Part shown: positions 1-6,027 of the stretch, piece after piece
How the letters are laid out: each line of letters starts with the position of its first letter
How positions within the stretch are numbered: position 1 is the stretch's first letter
Assembly: GCA_023265535.1 (NCBI GenBank)
Contig: JAHFTI010000039.1
Coordinates: 1 to 12,035 of the forward strand
Source of the DNA: Opitutaceae bacterium
GTDB taxonomy: Bacteria; Verrucomicrobiota; Verrucomicrobiia; Opitutales; Opitutaceae
Reading direction: 5' to 3'
DNA length: 12,035 bases
Translations under genes and position numbers: made by a program
The notes under the pieces: model-generated
Seen by the model: only the letters and a program-made list of their open reading frames with translations
Databases searched by the model: none
Told to the model about the DNA's origin: nothing

Positions 1-2
1 TG

Positions 3-1397
3 CGCCCCCTGCTGAACGAGTGCAACCTGGGCTACGCCGCCTCCAACATCCGCGCCGCAGCCCTAGCCAGTGCCCCCCTGCTTGCCCTGCTCAACAACGA
101 CCTGCTCCTGCGTCCCGGCTGGCTCGAGCCCATGCTCGCCGCCCTGGAAGCTCCCGCCGCCGTTTCGGCCTCTGCAGCCTCCCAGGACCGCGAGGCAGGT
201 GGGGGCAACGGATCCAGTGAGTGCAACGGCCCCTGCGACAGCAAGCAGCTCGGCCCACCCCAGGGACTCCGCCCGGGCATCGTGGGCAACCTCCAGGAAC
301 GTGCCCTCGACGGCGTCCTCGACCATGCCGGTGTGATCATCACCCGCATCGGAAAGATCGGCCACCTGCGCAGCCTCCCCTCCCCGCTCCCGGCACTGCT
401 CTTCCCCTTCGCCGTGACCGGAGCCTGCTGCCTCGTGCGCCGCGCGGACTTCCTCTCCGTTGGAGGCTTCGACGAGCGTTACCGCAACGGCGGCGAGGAC
501 ATCGATCTCTGCCTCAGGCTCCGCGCCCGCGGCCTCTTCCCCGTCGTAGCCACCGGCAGCCGAATCGTGCACCACGTCAGCGCCTCCCGAGGGGTCGTCT
601 CCGAGCGCGACGAGCGCAACAGCCGCCTCCTGTATTCAACGTGGCATGACACGCTCGCGGAGCTCATCGCCGACACCTGGCTCGCTGACGCGGGTCCCGG
701 CCCCCAGCTGGAGCCCCCGATAGGCGACCCGCAGGAGGCCGTGGCCACCGCCACCGCGCAAGCGCCCGGCCAAGCGCAGACCGCCACTCCCCCGGGCCGC
801 CTGGTGCGCGACCCCGCCCCCACCCGCGAGAAGGCCCTGCTCCTCGCCCGCAGCGCCCTGTGGCGCGAGGAGAGCCGCTGGCGCCGCCTCCTCGACCAGC
901 CCCAGGCGGGGCCGTCACCCGCCCCCGGCCACGAAGCCCCCCCACAGACGGCCCGGGACCCGGTCCCCGGCGCCGCCGCCCTCTCCCACGCCGGCTTCCG
1001 ACGCAGGCTCCTCTCCTCCTGCCCCTACATCCCGCACCAGGCGGAAATTCTTCTCACACCCGGCACGCCGGGCGCCGACCTGCTCGTGCGCTGCACCGTG
1101 CACCGCGGCCTGCTTGCCCTCCTCCTCCCCGCCGCGCAGATCGGCCTCCGTGTATCCGTGAACGGACTACACACCGTCGAATGGCCCGCGCTCCCCCCCG
1201 GCCGACACAGCCTCGTCGTGGTCGCCCCCGCCACGCTCCCCGACCGCCCCACCCGCCTGCTCCTGGAGCCCCTGATCTCCCTCCCCTCCTCCGGCCTCCT
1301 TTCCCGCCTGCTGCGCCCCCTCCTCTCCCGCCTCCTCAGCTTCCGCCGCCTCACCGCCGACAACGCCCCCCTCCTCGAACTCCAACGCTGGCACTGA
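3..1397 (+). CDS. Glycosyltransferase family 2 protein, 5'-truncated by window edge, with low-complexity insert and C-terminal extension
   Basis: The open frame runs in from the left edge (first whole codon at 3) to TGA at 1395-1397. The Rossmann-type N-terminal half of the GT-A fold is missing. What remains starts near NLGYAASN, followed by LLNNDLLLRPGW, whose NND (93-101) takes the place of the metal-binding DXD. Next come GIVGN, DHAGVII, the VTGACCLVRR segment, GGFDERY and NGGEDIDLCLRL (486-521), the usual acceptor-side and catalytic-base motif of rhamnosyltransferase-like GT2 enzymes. By family knowledge it transfers an activated sugar to a cell-surface polysaccharide or glycan; donor and acceptor cannot be told. 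Two oddities: about 42 residues rich in Ala, Gly and Ser (150-275) sit where relatives have a short loop, and after about 630 there is an Ala/Pro-rich linker and then a strand-rich tail with no family I recognise. It converges on the glycosyltransferase fusion gene on the other strand. Confidence 0.9.
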   Translation, partial: RPLLNECNLGYAASNIRAAALASAPLLALLNNDLLLRPGWLEPMLAALEAPAAVSASAASQDREAGGGNGSSECNGPCDSKQLGPPQGLRPGIVGNLQERALDGVLDHAGVIITRIGKIGHLRSLPSPLPALLFPFAVTGACCLVRRADFLSVGGFDERYRNGGEDIDLCLRLRARGLFPVVATGSRIVHHVSASRGVVSERDERNSRLLYSTWHDTLAELIADTWLADAGPGPQLEPPIGDPQEAVATATAQAPGQAQTATPPGRLVRDPAPTREKALLLARSALWREESRWRRLLDQPQAGPSPAPGHEAPPQTARDPVPGAAALSHAGFRRRLLSSCPYIPHQAEILLTPGTPGADLLVRCTVHRGLLALLLPAAQIGLRVSVNGLHTVEWPALPPGRHSLVVVAPATLPDRPTRLLLEPLISLPSSGLLSRLLRPLLSRLLSFRRLTADNAPLLELQRWH

Positions 1398-1442
1398 CGT
1401 GCCCTGCGACCGCGCTCCACCATCTCGTAGGACGCTAAAGAA

Positions 1443-1578
1443 GCGGCGAGGAGTTCTCCGGAACGCTCTGTTGGCCGCTCCGATGGAGCCCGACTCTGGG
1501 TGCGCCGGAGGGCGCACCGGAGGGCGGCTCCAGGAATGCCTTGCGGCCTCCAGAGCGTGCAGGAGGACTCCTCGCCGC
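1443..1578. repeat. 136-base imperfect palindrome (REP/MITE-like) between convergent genes
   Basis: The outer arms are a perfect 12-base inverted repeat: gcggcgaggagt at 1443-1454 and its complement at 1567-1578. Similarity continues inward through ctcc, acgctctg (1463-1470, complement at 1551-1558), ggccgc and, after a shift of 5 bases, tggagcc (1484-1490, complement ggctcca at 1526-1532). The centre is a tight hairpin at 1500-1517 with a 7-bp stem, gtgcgcc/ggcgcac, and loop ggag. The unit ccggagggcg occurs twice, at 1505-1514 and 1517-1526. It fills most of the 192-base gap between the two convergent glycosyltransferase genes. There is no T-tract, so it is not a classical intrinsic terminator, though the RNA would fold strongly from either strand. 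The form suggests a dispersed non-coding palindromic element; one window cannot show copy number. Confidence 0.7.
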
Positions 1579-1589
1579 GGCCCTTGTCC

Positions 1590-2726
1590 TCAGACGAACT
1601 TCAGCTTCCGCGCCGCAAACAGCACCATGCGCAGCAACAGCCAGCCATGGCTCCAACGCTGGATGTTCGTCGTACCATAGGTGCGCTCCTTGTAGCGGAT
1701 GGGCACATCCGCGATCCTCAGGTTCAGCTTCCCCGCCCCGAACAGAAGGTCGAAGTCCCCGAAGGGATCGAAGTCCCCGAAGTACGCGCGGTTCGCCGCG
1801 ATCTGCTCGTAGTGAGCCCGCGTGAGCACCTTGGTCCCGCACAGAGTGTCCTTCAGCGACTGCCCGAGCATCCAGGTGAACAGGATGCCAAAGGTCTTGT
1901 TGGCGCACAGGTTCAGGAACTGCATCGCCTTCTCGTCCATCGGGTACACCAACCGCACGCCATTGGCGAACTCCGCGCGTCCCGAGGCCACCACCTCGTA
2001 GAACTTCGGAAGCTCCTCCGGCGGCATCGTGAGGTCGGCGTCCAGGATCATGAGCAGCTCGCCCTGCGCCACGGCGAAGGCCTCGCGCACCGCGTTGCCC
2101 TTGCCCTTGCCCGTCTGCTGCAGCACCGTGATGCGCAGCTCCGGATGCGCCGCCTTCACGCGCTGGATCTCCGCCCAGGTGTTGTCCCTGGAATGCCCCT
2201 CGATGAAGATCAGCTCGGTCCAAAGCCCCATCTGCGGCGTGCGCTGCACCGCCGCCTCGATGTTGCCCGCCTCGTTGCGCGCCGGGATCACCACCGACAC
2301 GCTCAGCTCGCGCCGCTGCCCCCGTCTCGGCCGCGCCACCATGAAATCCGTGAGGCAGGCCCAGGGGCACAGGGGCGCCAGCCAGCGGCTGAGCACGGAG
2401 CCCAGCCCGAAAAGCCGCAACGGCACCGGAAGGCGGTTCTCATGCCGCACCAGCTCCCAGTCCGCCAGCGCGAGCATGTTCTCCACGTCCCCGCTCGCCA
2501 GCCAGCTGCTCTCGGGTGCGCGGTGCGCGACCCCCAGCAGCCTGCCCAGCCCCAGCAGGGGGCGCCACAGGTTCGAGTGAAAATTGATCAGCAGCCGCGT
2601 GTCGGGCCCGCTCACCCGGTGCAGGCGCTGCAGCAGCCCCTGCACGTCGGCGGCAAGGTTCAGCGTGTCCGAGATCACGATCACGTCGAAGTGTCCCTCC
2701 AGCGCCAGCAGCTCGCCCGCCTGCAC
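1590..2726 (-). CDS. Downstream piece of the broken fusion: methyltransferase C-terminal part plus intact GT2 domain
   Basis: This is the part that could still be translated after the stop, from GTG at 2726-2724 (378 codons before the stop). Residues 1-130 are the second half of the methyltransferase (FDVIVISDTLNL, LLINFHSNLW) and lack the SAM-binding loop. From about 140 the GT-A domain is complete: VSVVIPARNEAGNIE, ELIFIEGHSRDNTW, TGKGKGNAVREAF, then ILDADLTMPPEE with the DAD metal-binding triad at 229-231. The closing block has SLKDTLCGTKVL, FGDFDPFGDFDLLFGAGK, VPIRYKERTYG and WSHGWLLLRM. This pattern matches the dolichyl- or polyprenyl-phosphate hexose synthase-like branch of GT2. No hydrophobic C-terminal membrane pair is present. 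The GTG start is only the first candidate in the frame, and I see no convincing ribosome binding site. A working GT from this piece is possible but unproven. Confidence 0.55.
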   Translation of the reverse strand: MQAGELLALEGHFDVIVISDTLNLAADVQGLLQRLHRVSGPDTRLLINFHSNLWRPLLGLGRLLGVAHRAPESSWLASGDVENMLALADWELVRHENRLPVPLRLFGLGSVLSRWLAPLCPWACLTDFMVARPRRGQRRELSVSVVIPARNEAGNIEAAVQRTPQMGLWTELIFIEGHSRDNTWAEIQRVKAAHPELRITVLQQTGKGKGNAVREAFAVAQGELLMILDADLTMPPEELPKFYEVVASGRAEFANGVRLVYPMDEKAMQFLNLCANKTFGILFTWMLGQSLKDTLCGTKVLTRAHYEQIAANRAYFGDFDPFGDFDLLFGAGKLNLRIADVPIRYKERTYGTTNIQRWSHGWLLLRMVLFAARKLKFV

Positions 2727-2783
2727 ATGGAACTCCGCGCCGGCCTGGTCCGCAAAGCGCGCCCTCGCCCGCTGTATCTGAAC

Positions 2784-3014
2784 TTAGGATACATCCACCC
2801 CGGTCTTCCGCACGCCCCGCAGGAGCTCCAGCAGCTCGCCGCCCCCGCAGCCGATCTCCAGCACCGACGCCCCCTCGGGGATCATCAGGTTGAAATGGTG
2901 CGCCAGCATCCTGCGGTAGCCGCGCGCCGCCGCCGTGGGCTCAGGCTGCACGTCGAAGAAGGCGCGCATCTTCTCGATGTGCGCCGCCGCAAGCTGGTTG
3001 TAGGTGGGATTCAT
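2784..3014 (-). pseudogene. Upstream piece of the broken fusion: N-terminal 76 residues of the methyltransferase
   Basis: From ATG at 3014 this frame gives 76 residues, opening MNPTYNQLAAAHIEK. The SAM-binding motif I, VLEIGCGGGELL, is at residues 51-62 and the acidic end of strand 2 is at TGVDV (71-75). It ends at TAA right after Ser76, so the peptide has only the first two strands of the Rossmann fold and cannot be an active enzyme alone. Its start is well supported: TGATG joins it to the pdxH stop. The codons around the stop (GTA, TAA, GTT, ATA) are AT-rich, unlike the almost all G/C third positions before and after. Confidence 0.6.
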
Positions 3015-3595
3015 CAGGGGAAAAGCCACTCGTGCTTCCACTCGCCGCCCTCGAGGCGAAAACGCTGCCGGTCGTGGTGTCGGAAGGGCCGCTGGTGCCA
3101 GAACTCCACCACCTCGGGGATCACCCGGTAGCCCGACCAGTTGTCAGGACGCGGGACCGCTCCAAAGGGGAAACGCAGCGCCACCGCCGCCACCGCCTGC
3201 TCCAGCACCCAGCGCCCCGCAATCGGCTGCGACTGTTGCGAGGCCCAGGCACCAAGCTGGCTGAGCCGCGGGCGCGAGGCGAAATAGGCATCCGCCTCCT
3301 CGGCGCTCACCGACTCCACCCGCCCCTCCACGCGCACCTGCTTCTCGAGCAGGGCCCAATGGAAACACAGCGCCGCCTGGGGGCGCTCCCTGAGCTGGTT
3401 CGCCTTGGGGCTGTCCAGGTTCGTGTAAAAGACAAAGCCGCGCTCATCCACGCCCTTGAGCAGCACCATGCGCACCGCGGGACGGCCGCTCGCATCGCTC
3501 GTGCCCAGGGCCATCGCCGTCGCATCGTCCTTCTCCTTGGCCTTGGCCTCGGCGAACCAGTCCTGAAACAGTGCAATGGGATCTTTGACGTCCAT
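3014..3595 (-). CDS. pdxH: Pyridoxine/pyridoxamine 5'-phosphate oxidase
   Basis: The 193-residue product is of normal or slightly short length for PdxH. This cytoplasmic FMN enzyme oxidises pyridoxine or pyridoxamine 5'-phosphate to pyridoxal 5'-phosphate with O2, the last step of PLP synthesis and salvage. Family marks, in order: RMVLLKGVDERGFVFYTN (42-59), with Arg and Lys that hold FMN phosphate; CFHWALLEKQVRVEG (77-91); SRPRLSQLGAWASQQSQ (108-124); and the C-terminal signature PDNWSGYRV (150-158), VEFWH and DRQRF. The usual R-L-H-D-R reads R-H-H-D-R, and the end is WLFP rather than the common RLxP. ATG at 3595 is preceded by a weak AAGGG. It lies 17 bases after trmB, and its stop overlaps the fusion-gene ATG, so the three are probably one transcript. 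PLP from this enzyme would serve the PLP-dependent aminotransferase encoded elsewhere in the window, but no direct link is shown. Confidence 0.95.
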   Translation of the reverse strand: MDVKDPIALFQDWFAEAKAKEKDDATAMALGTSDASGRPAVRMVLLKGVDERGFVFYTNLDSPKANQLRERPQAALCFHWALLEKQVRVEGRVESVSAEEADAYFASRPRLSQLGAWASQQSQPIAGRWVLEQAVAAVALRFPFGAVPRPDNWSGYRVIPEVVEFWHQRPFRHHDRQRFRLEGGEWKHEWLFP

Positions 3596-3612
3596 GCCCT
3601 TATAAACGGCCC

Positions 3613-4254
3613 TCAGCGCCGCACCGCAATCATCGACTGATACGCCTCGGCACGACTTTGGAACACCGTCTCCAGCTCAAAGGGCCACGGAGTCTCGGGG
3701 CTCAGCCTCCAATCGGGATGCGCGCGCACCACCTCCGTCGCCGCCTCGAAATACGGGGCGTAATCCGTCCTGAAATGCAACGCCGCCCCGGGCGCACAAC
3801 GCTTCGCCACGTCGGACAGGAAACCCGCCTGCATGATCCGGTTCTTGTGGTGGCGCTTCTTCGGCCAGGGATCGGGAAAGAGGATGAACACCGACTCGAA
3901 CAGCACCCCCTCGGGCACCTGCTCCAGGAACATCGTCGCCTCCGCACGCATGAAATGCAGGTTGTCCAGCTCGGCGCGCCGGCGCTTGCGTTCGCCGCGC
4001 AGGATGCGGTCCTCGATGATGTCCACGCCGATGCAGAACGCCTCGGGATGGGCGTCGGCGAAACCGGTCAGGAAGTGACCGTGCCCGCAACCTACCTCCC
4101 ACACAAAACGGCTGCGTCCCTGGAGCAACTGCGCCAGCTCCGCCCGCAGGCTCTCCCGGCGTTCGGCCATGCGTGCACGATGTTCGATCGTGCGTTGCAG
4201 CAGGGCTTCGCCCTCCTCGCCGTCCTGCCCGGGTGTTGCATCTGGCTCGCTCAT
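3613..4254 (-). CDS. trmB: tRNA (guanine-N7-)-methyltransferase TrmB
   Basis: The 213-residue class I SAM methyltransferase makes 7-methylguanosine at position 46 of the tRNA variable loop. SAM motif I is WEVGCGHGHF (52-61) and the strand-2 acid is GVDI (76-79). FMRAEA (101-106) follows, then the TrmB hallmark FPDPWPKKRHHKNRI (126-140) and FRTDYAPYFE (161-170). The C-terminal TrmB element is kept as TVFQSRAEAYQSMIAV, a little diverged. ATG at 4254 was chosen because homology begins soon after it. An open frame continues upstream to 4398, but that part is Gly/Arg-rich with no family match and would overlap the start of rluE. No strong ribosome binding site is seen. It leads the trmB-pdxH-fusion cluster and is divergent from another RNA-modification gene, rluE, 124 bases away. 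Confidence 0.95.
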   Translation of the reverse strand: MSEPDATPGQDGEEGEALLQRTIEHRARMAERRESLRAELAQLLQGRSRFVWEVGCGHGHFLTGFADAHPEAFCIGVDIIEDRILRGERKRRRAELDNLHFMRAEATMFLEQVPEGVLFESVFILFPDPWPKKRHHKNRIMQAGFLSDVAKRCAPGAALHFRTDYAPYFEAATEVVRAHPDWRLSPETPWPFELETVFQSRAEAYQSMIAVRR

Positions 4255-4378
4255 CAAATCATGAGCTAAGCACCGCCCCTCCCCATGCAAGCCCCTTTGC
4301 CGCCCGCCGCCTCTTTTCCTCCCCCTCCCCTTGACCTCCCCACGCAAGGATCCAAGCGTCACCCAGGCAGATTCCCCG

Positions 4379-4951
4379 ATGCTCCTCGCCCTCCACAAAC
4401 CCTACGGCGTCCTCTCCCAGTTCACCCCCGAACCGGGTTCCGCCTGGCGCACCCTCGCGGACTGCGGCTTGCCCAAGGGCGTGTACCCCATCGGCCGCCT
4501 CGATGCCGATTCCGAGGGCCTGCTCCTGCTCAGTGACGAGCGAACACTGGTGGACCGCCTCCTCAATCCGCGTAACGCCCACTCCCGCGAATACTGGGTG
4601 CAGGTCGAAAGGATCCCCGACAACGCCGCCCTGCAAAAACTCCGCACCGGCGTGCTGATCGGGGATTACCGCACGCTCCCCTGCGAGGCATCGCTGCTCA
4701 CGCCGCAACCCACCGTCCACGAGCGAGTCCCCCCGATCCGCGTGCGCAAGAGCATCCCCGACTGCTGGCTCTCACTCTGCCTCATCGAGGGCAAGAACCG
4801 CCAGGTCCGCCGCATGACCGCCGCCGTCGGCCACCCCACTCTGCGCCTCCTGCGCGTGCGCATCGGTCACTTGAAATTGGATACACTCGCCCTCCCCCCC
4901 GGCAAGTGGCTGGAGCTCTCCGCGACCCAACGCCAGGAAGTCCTGGCCTGA
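4379..4951 (+). CDS. rluE: 23S rRNA pseudouridine synthase, RluE-type (RsuA/RluB/C/D family without S4 domain)
   Basis: The 190-residue protein resembles E. coli RluE from end to end, as I recall that sequence. RluE converts U2457 of 23S rRNA to pseudouridine. The start LALHKPYGVLSQFT matches the LLFNKPFDVLPQFT style of RluE. The catalytic loop is IGRLDADSEGLLLL (38-51), with Asp42 the expected catalytic aspartate. Also seen are EYWVQVERIP (71-80), PPIRVRKSIPDCWLSL (118-133) and EGKNRQVRRMTAAVGHPTLRL (137-157, last of these ending the RsuA-type signature). No N-terminal S4 domain is present, as in RluE. ATG at 4379 was preferred to an upstream TTG at 4331 because the family starts there. The ribosome binding site is poor. 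Its 3' end faces the NfsB-like gene across a hairpin terminator. Substrate position is inferred from family resemblance. Confidence 0.92.
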   Translation: MLLALHKPYGVLSQFTPEPGSAWRTLADCGLPKGVYPIGRLDADSEGLLLLSDERTLVDRLLNPRNAHSREYWVQVERIPDNAALQKLRTGVLIGDYRTLPCEASLLTPQPTVHERVPPIRVRKSIPDCWLSLCLIEGKNRQVRRMTAAVGHPTLRLLRVRIGHLKLDTLALPPGKWLELSATQRQEVLA

Positions 4952-4994
4952 GCCGCCCGCCAGACCAACCCTCCACAACCGGGAGGACGGAGGA

Positions 4995-5016
4995 TGCCTG
5001 GCCCCCTTTCCAGGCA
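4995..5016. terminator. Short hairpin after rluE
   Basis: Stem tgcctgg (4995-5001) pairs with ccaggca (5010-5016) around an 8-base loop. It is 44 bases past the rluE stop. There is no following T-run, so it may only assist the stronger hairpin downstream. Confidence 0.35.
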
Positions 5017-5040
5017 ACTCAGCCACAGGTCCCGGCGCAA

Positions 5041-5072
5041 GAAAGGCAGACCCCGGACAGGGCCTGCCTTTC
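5041..5072. terminator. Bidirectional hairpin terminator between rluE and the NfsB-like gene
   Basis: A perfect 9-bp stem, gaaaggcag (5041-5049) with ctgcctttc (5064-5072), is extended inward past a one-base mismatch by three C-G pairs (5051-5053 with 5060-5062). The outer stem has AAA on one side and TTT on the other, so either strand gives a GC-rich hairpin ending in a short U-run. Its place between two convergent genes, 90 bases after the rluE stop and 25 bases past the nitroreductase stop, fits a shared terminator. Confidence 0.6.
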
Positions 5073-5096
5073 GAGAATGAAGCTCGGGGCCCCTGC

Positions 5097-5747
5097 TCAG
5101 AGGTAGCTCACCAGCTCGCTGGTCGCGTAACGCACCTTCTTGGCGGTCGCATATTTGTCGTCCGCGGCACGGTAGCCCGCAGGGCAGGCGCACAGGGTGC
5201 CCCACTTGCCGGTATCGATGCCCAGGATCTCATCGTACTTGCCGGCGTCCAAGCCCTCCATGGGGCAGGTGTCCACGCCCAGCAGCGCGGCCGCCGTCAT
5301 GAACTCGCCCAAGGCAATGTAGACCTGACGGGACTGCCACACATCCAGGTACCCGCCCGCACGAGCCTTCTCCAGGCTGGCGACAATCACGTCGCGATAG
5401 CCCTTGAGGGACTCCACGCTGCCGCCACGAAGCTCCACGGAACGGTTCAGGTAACGATCCGTGTCCTCCACCCCCAGCCCCTTCCGGCCAAGGAACACCA
5501 CGAAATGGGAACAGTCGATCGGCTGGGTCTGCCCCCAGCTCACTGCGGACAGCTTCTTGCGAAGCTCGGGGTTCTGCACGACCAGGAACTTCCAAGGCTG
5601 CAGGCCGAAGGAGGAGGGAGAAAGCACAAGCGATTGCTCCAGCGCATTCCAGACCTCCGCGGGAATCTTCCTCGCAGGATCAAATTTCTTGGTGGCATAA
5701 CGCCAGTTGAGGGCCTCGAGAAGCGTGTCGGACTGAATCGGAATCAT
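5097..5747 (-). CDS. NAD(P)H-dependent nitroreductase family protein, NfsB-like
   Basis: The 216-residue FMN flavoprotein belongs to the nitroreductase superfamily, NfsB / dihydropteridine reductase branch. These cytoplasmic enzymes transfer two electrons from NAD(P)H to nitroaromatics, quinones or other acceptors; the natural substrate is not known. Evidence: the opening LLEALNWRYATKKFDPARKI (9-28), with the R-x-A-T-K-K-F-D FMN-phosphate site; LSPSSFGLQPWKFLVV (42-57); the helix RQVYIALGEFMTAAALLGVD (140-159); and CPMEGLDAGKYDEILG. The closing GYRAADDKYATAKKVR (191-206) is typical of NfsB-like proteins. The usual hydrophobic strand before GYRA holds two cysteines here (LCACPAGYRA). ATG at 5747 was chosen because family homology begins at once. 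An upstream ATG (5816, MDFVDRLM) is in frame but adds 23 residues without homology. The gene is divergent from a second nitroreductase, with 280 bases between. Confidence 0.92.
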   Translation of the reverse strand: MIPIQSDTLLEALNWRYATKKFDPARKIPAEVWNALEQSLVLSPSSFGLQPWKFLVVQNPELRKKLSAVSWGQTQPIDCSHFVVFLGRKGLGVEDTDRYLNRSVELRGGSVESLKGYRDVIVASLEKARAGGYLDVWQSRQVYIALGEFMTAAALLGVDTCPMEGLDAGKYDEILGIDTGKWGTLCACPAGYRAADDKYATAKKVRYATSELVSYL

Positions 5748-5752
5748 TCCCC

Positions 5753-5780
5753 AGTATCCGCTTGTGCCGTAAATTGTCAA
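5753..5780 (-). promoter_or_regulatory. Candidate sigma-70-type promoter of the NfsB-like gene, possibly leaderless
   Basis: On the minus strand TTGACA (5780-5775) is a perfect -35 box. A 16-base spacer leads to GATACT (5758-5753), which keeps 4 of 6 bases of TATAAT. The expected transcription start is about 6 bases downstream, at or next to the A of the ATG (5747). That would make the mRNA leaderless and fits the lack of room for a ribosome binding site. If translation instead starts at 5816 this match is chance within coding DNA. Confidence 0.35.
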
Positions 5781-5785
5781 AGGAC

Positions 5786-5803
5786 ACAGGCGCATCAGCC
5801 TGT
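5786..5803. promoter_or_regulatory. Operator-like inverted repeat upstream of the candidate promoter
   Basis: acaggc (5786-5791) and gcctgt (5798-5803) form a perfect 6-base inverted repeat with a 6-base spacer. It sits 5 bases upstream of the candidate -35 box of the NfsB-like gene, in the gap shared by two divergent nitroreductase genes. The dyad is the size of a homodimeric regulator site, but it is short enough to occur by chance and no regulator gene is nearby. The rest of the 280-base gap (5804-6027) holds nothing else I can support. Confidence 0.25.
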
Positions 5804-6027
5804 CGACAAAATCCATAAGCTCCCACTCAACCCATACTTGCAGCCCTGCAAACCTCCGGCTGCCACGGCGGCCGCCTGAAGACCAGCACGGGAAATCCTT
5901 CGGAAACCCCGTGCGTGCGCTTCCAGGGCCAGCCTCCCACGCCATTCCGCACTTTTGCCCTGAGCTCCTTACACACTTGCATCCCCTCCCTTGAGTGGTC
6001 TGCTCTACCTTTCCTGCCATTCCAGTC

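Larger units (their letters stand above)
1590..3014 (-). pseudogene. SAM-dependent methyltransferase / GT2 glycosyltransferase fusion, interrupted by one in-frame TAA
   Basis: Read from ATG at 3014-3012, the frame gives 474 codons before the final TGA, with one TAA at codon 77 (2786-2784). Both sides of the stop stay in the same frame. They join into a normal class I methyltransferase: the acidic end of strand 2 (TGVDVS) precedes the stop, and the helix QRARARFADQ and then FDVIVISDTLNL follow it. So a nonsense change, not a frameshift, breaks the gene. Domains are methyltransferase at about 1-225 and GT2 at about 236-474. Fusions of this kind probably make or decorate surface glycans or lipid-linked sugars. 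The ATG overlaps the pdxH stop (TGATG), which favours it over GTG at 3041 and implies translational coupling. Alternatives are a sequencing error, a recent pseudogene, or two proteins made by re-initiation. The fusion and stop are certain in the sequence given; the biological state is not. Confidence 0.8.

Noticed and set aside
1500..1528. The repeated ccggagggcg units as the start of a CRISPR or tandem array.
   Set aside because: Only two copies with a two-base gap, inside a larger palindrome; no spacers or cas genes.
3015..3041. GTG at 3041 as start of the methyltransferase fusion.
   Set aside because: It would overlap pdxH by 28 bases; the ATG at 3014 forms the compact TGATG junction and starts at the family-like MNPTYNQ.
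1500..3131. A 543-codon plus-strand open frame opposite the methyltransferase-GT2 gene.
   Set aside because: The product is His/Arg/Gln/Pro-rich with no domain, while the minus strand gives clear methyltransferase and GT2 motifs.
4331..4365. TTGACC at 4331 as the -35 box of a promoter for rluE.
   Set aside because: No acceptable -10 box lies 16-18 bases downstream.
4255..4398. Upstream extension of trmB to an earlier start at 4398.
   Set aside because: The added residues are Gly/Arg-rich, have no TrmB homology and would overlap the rluE start; ATG 4254 fits the family.
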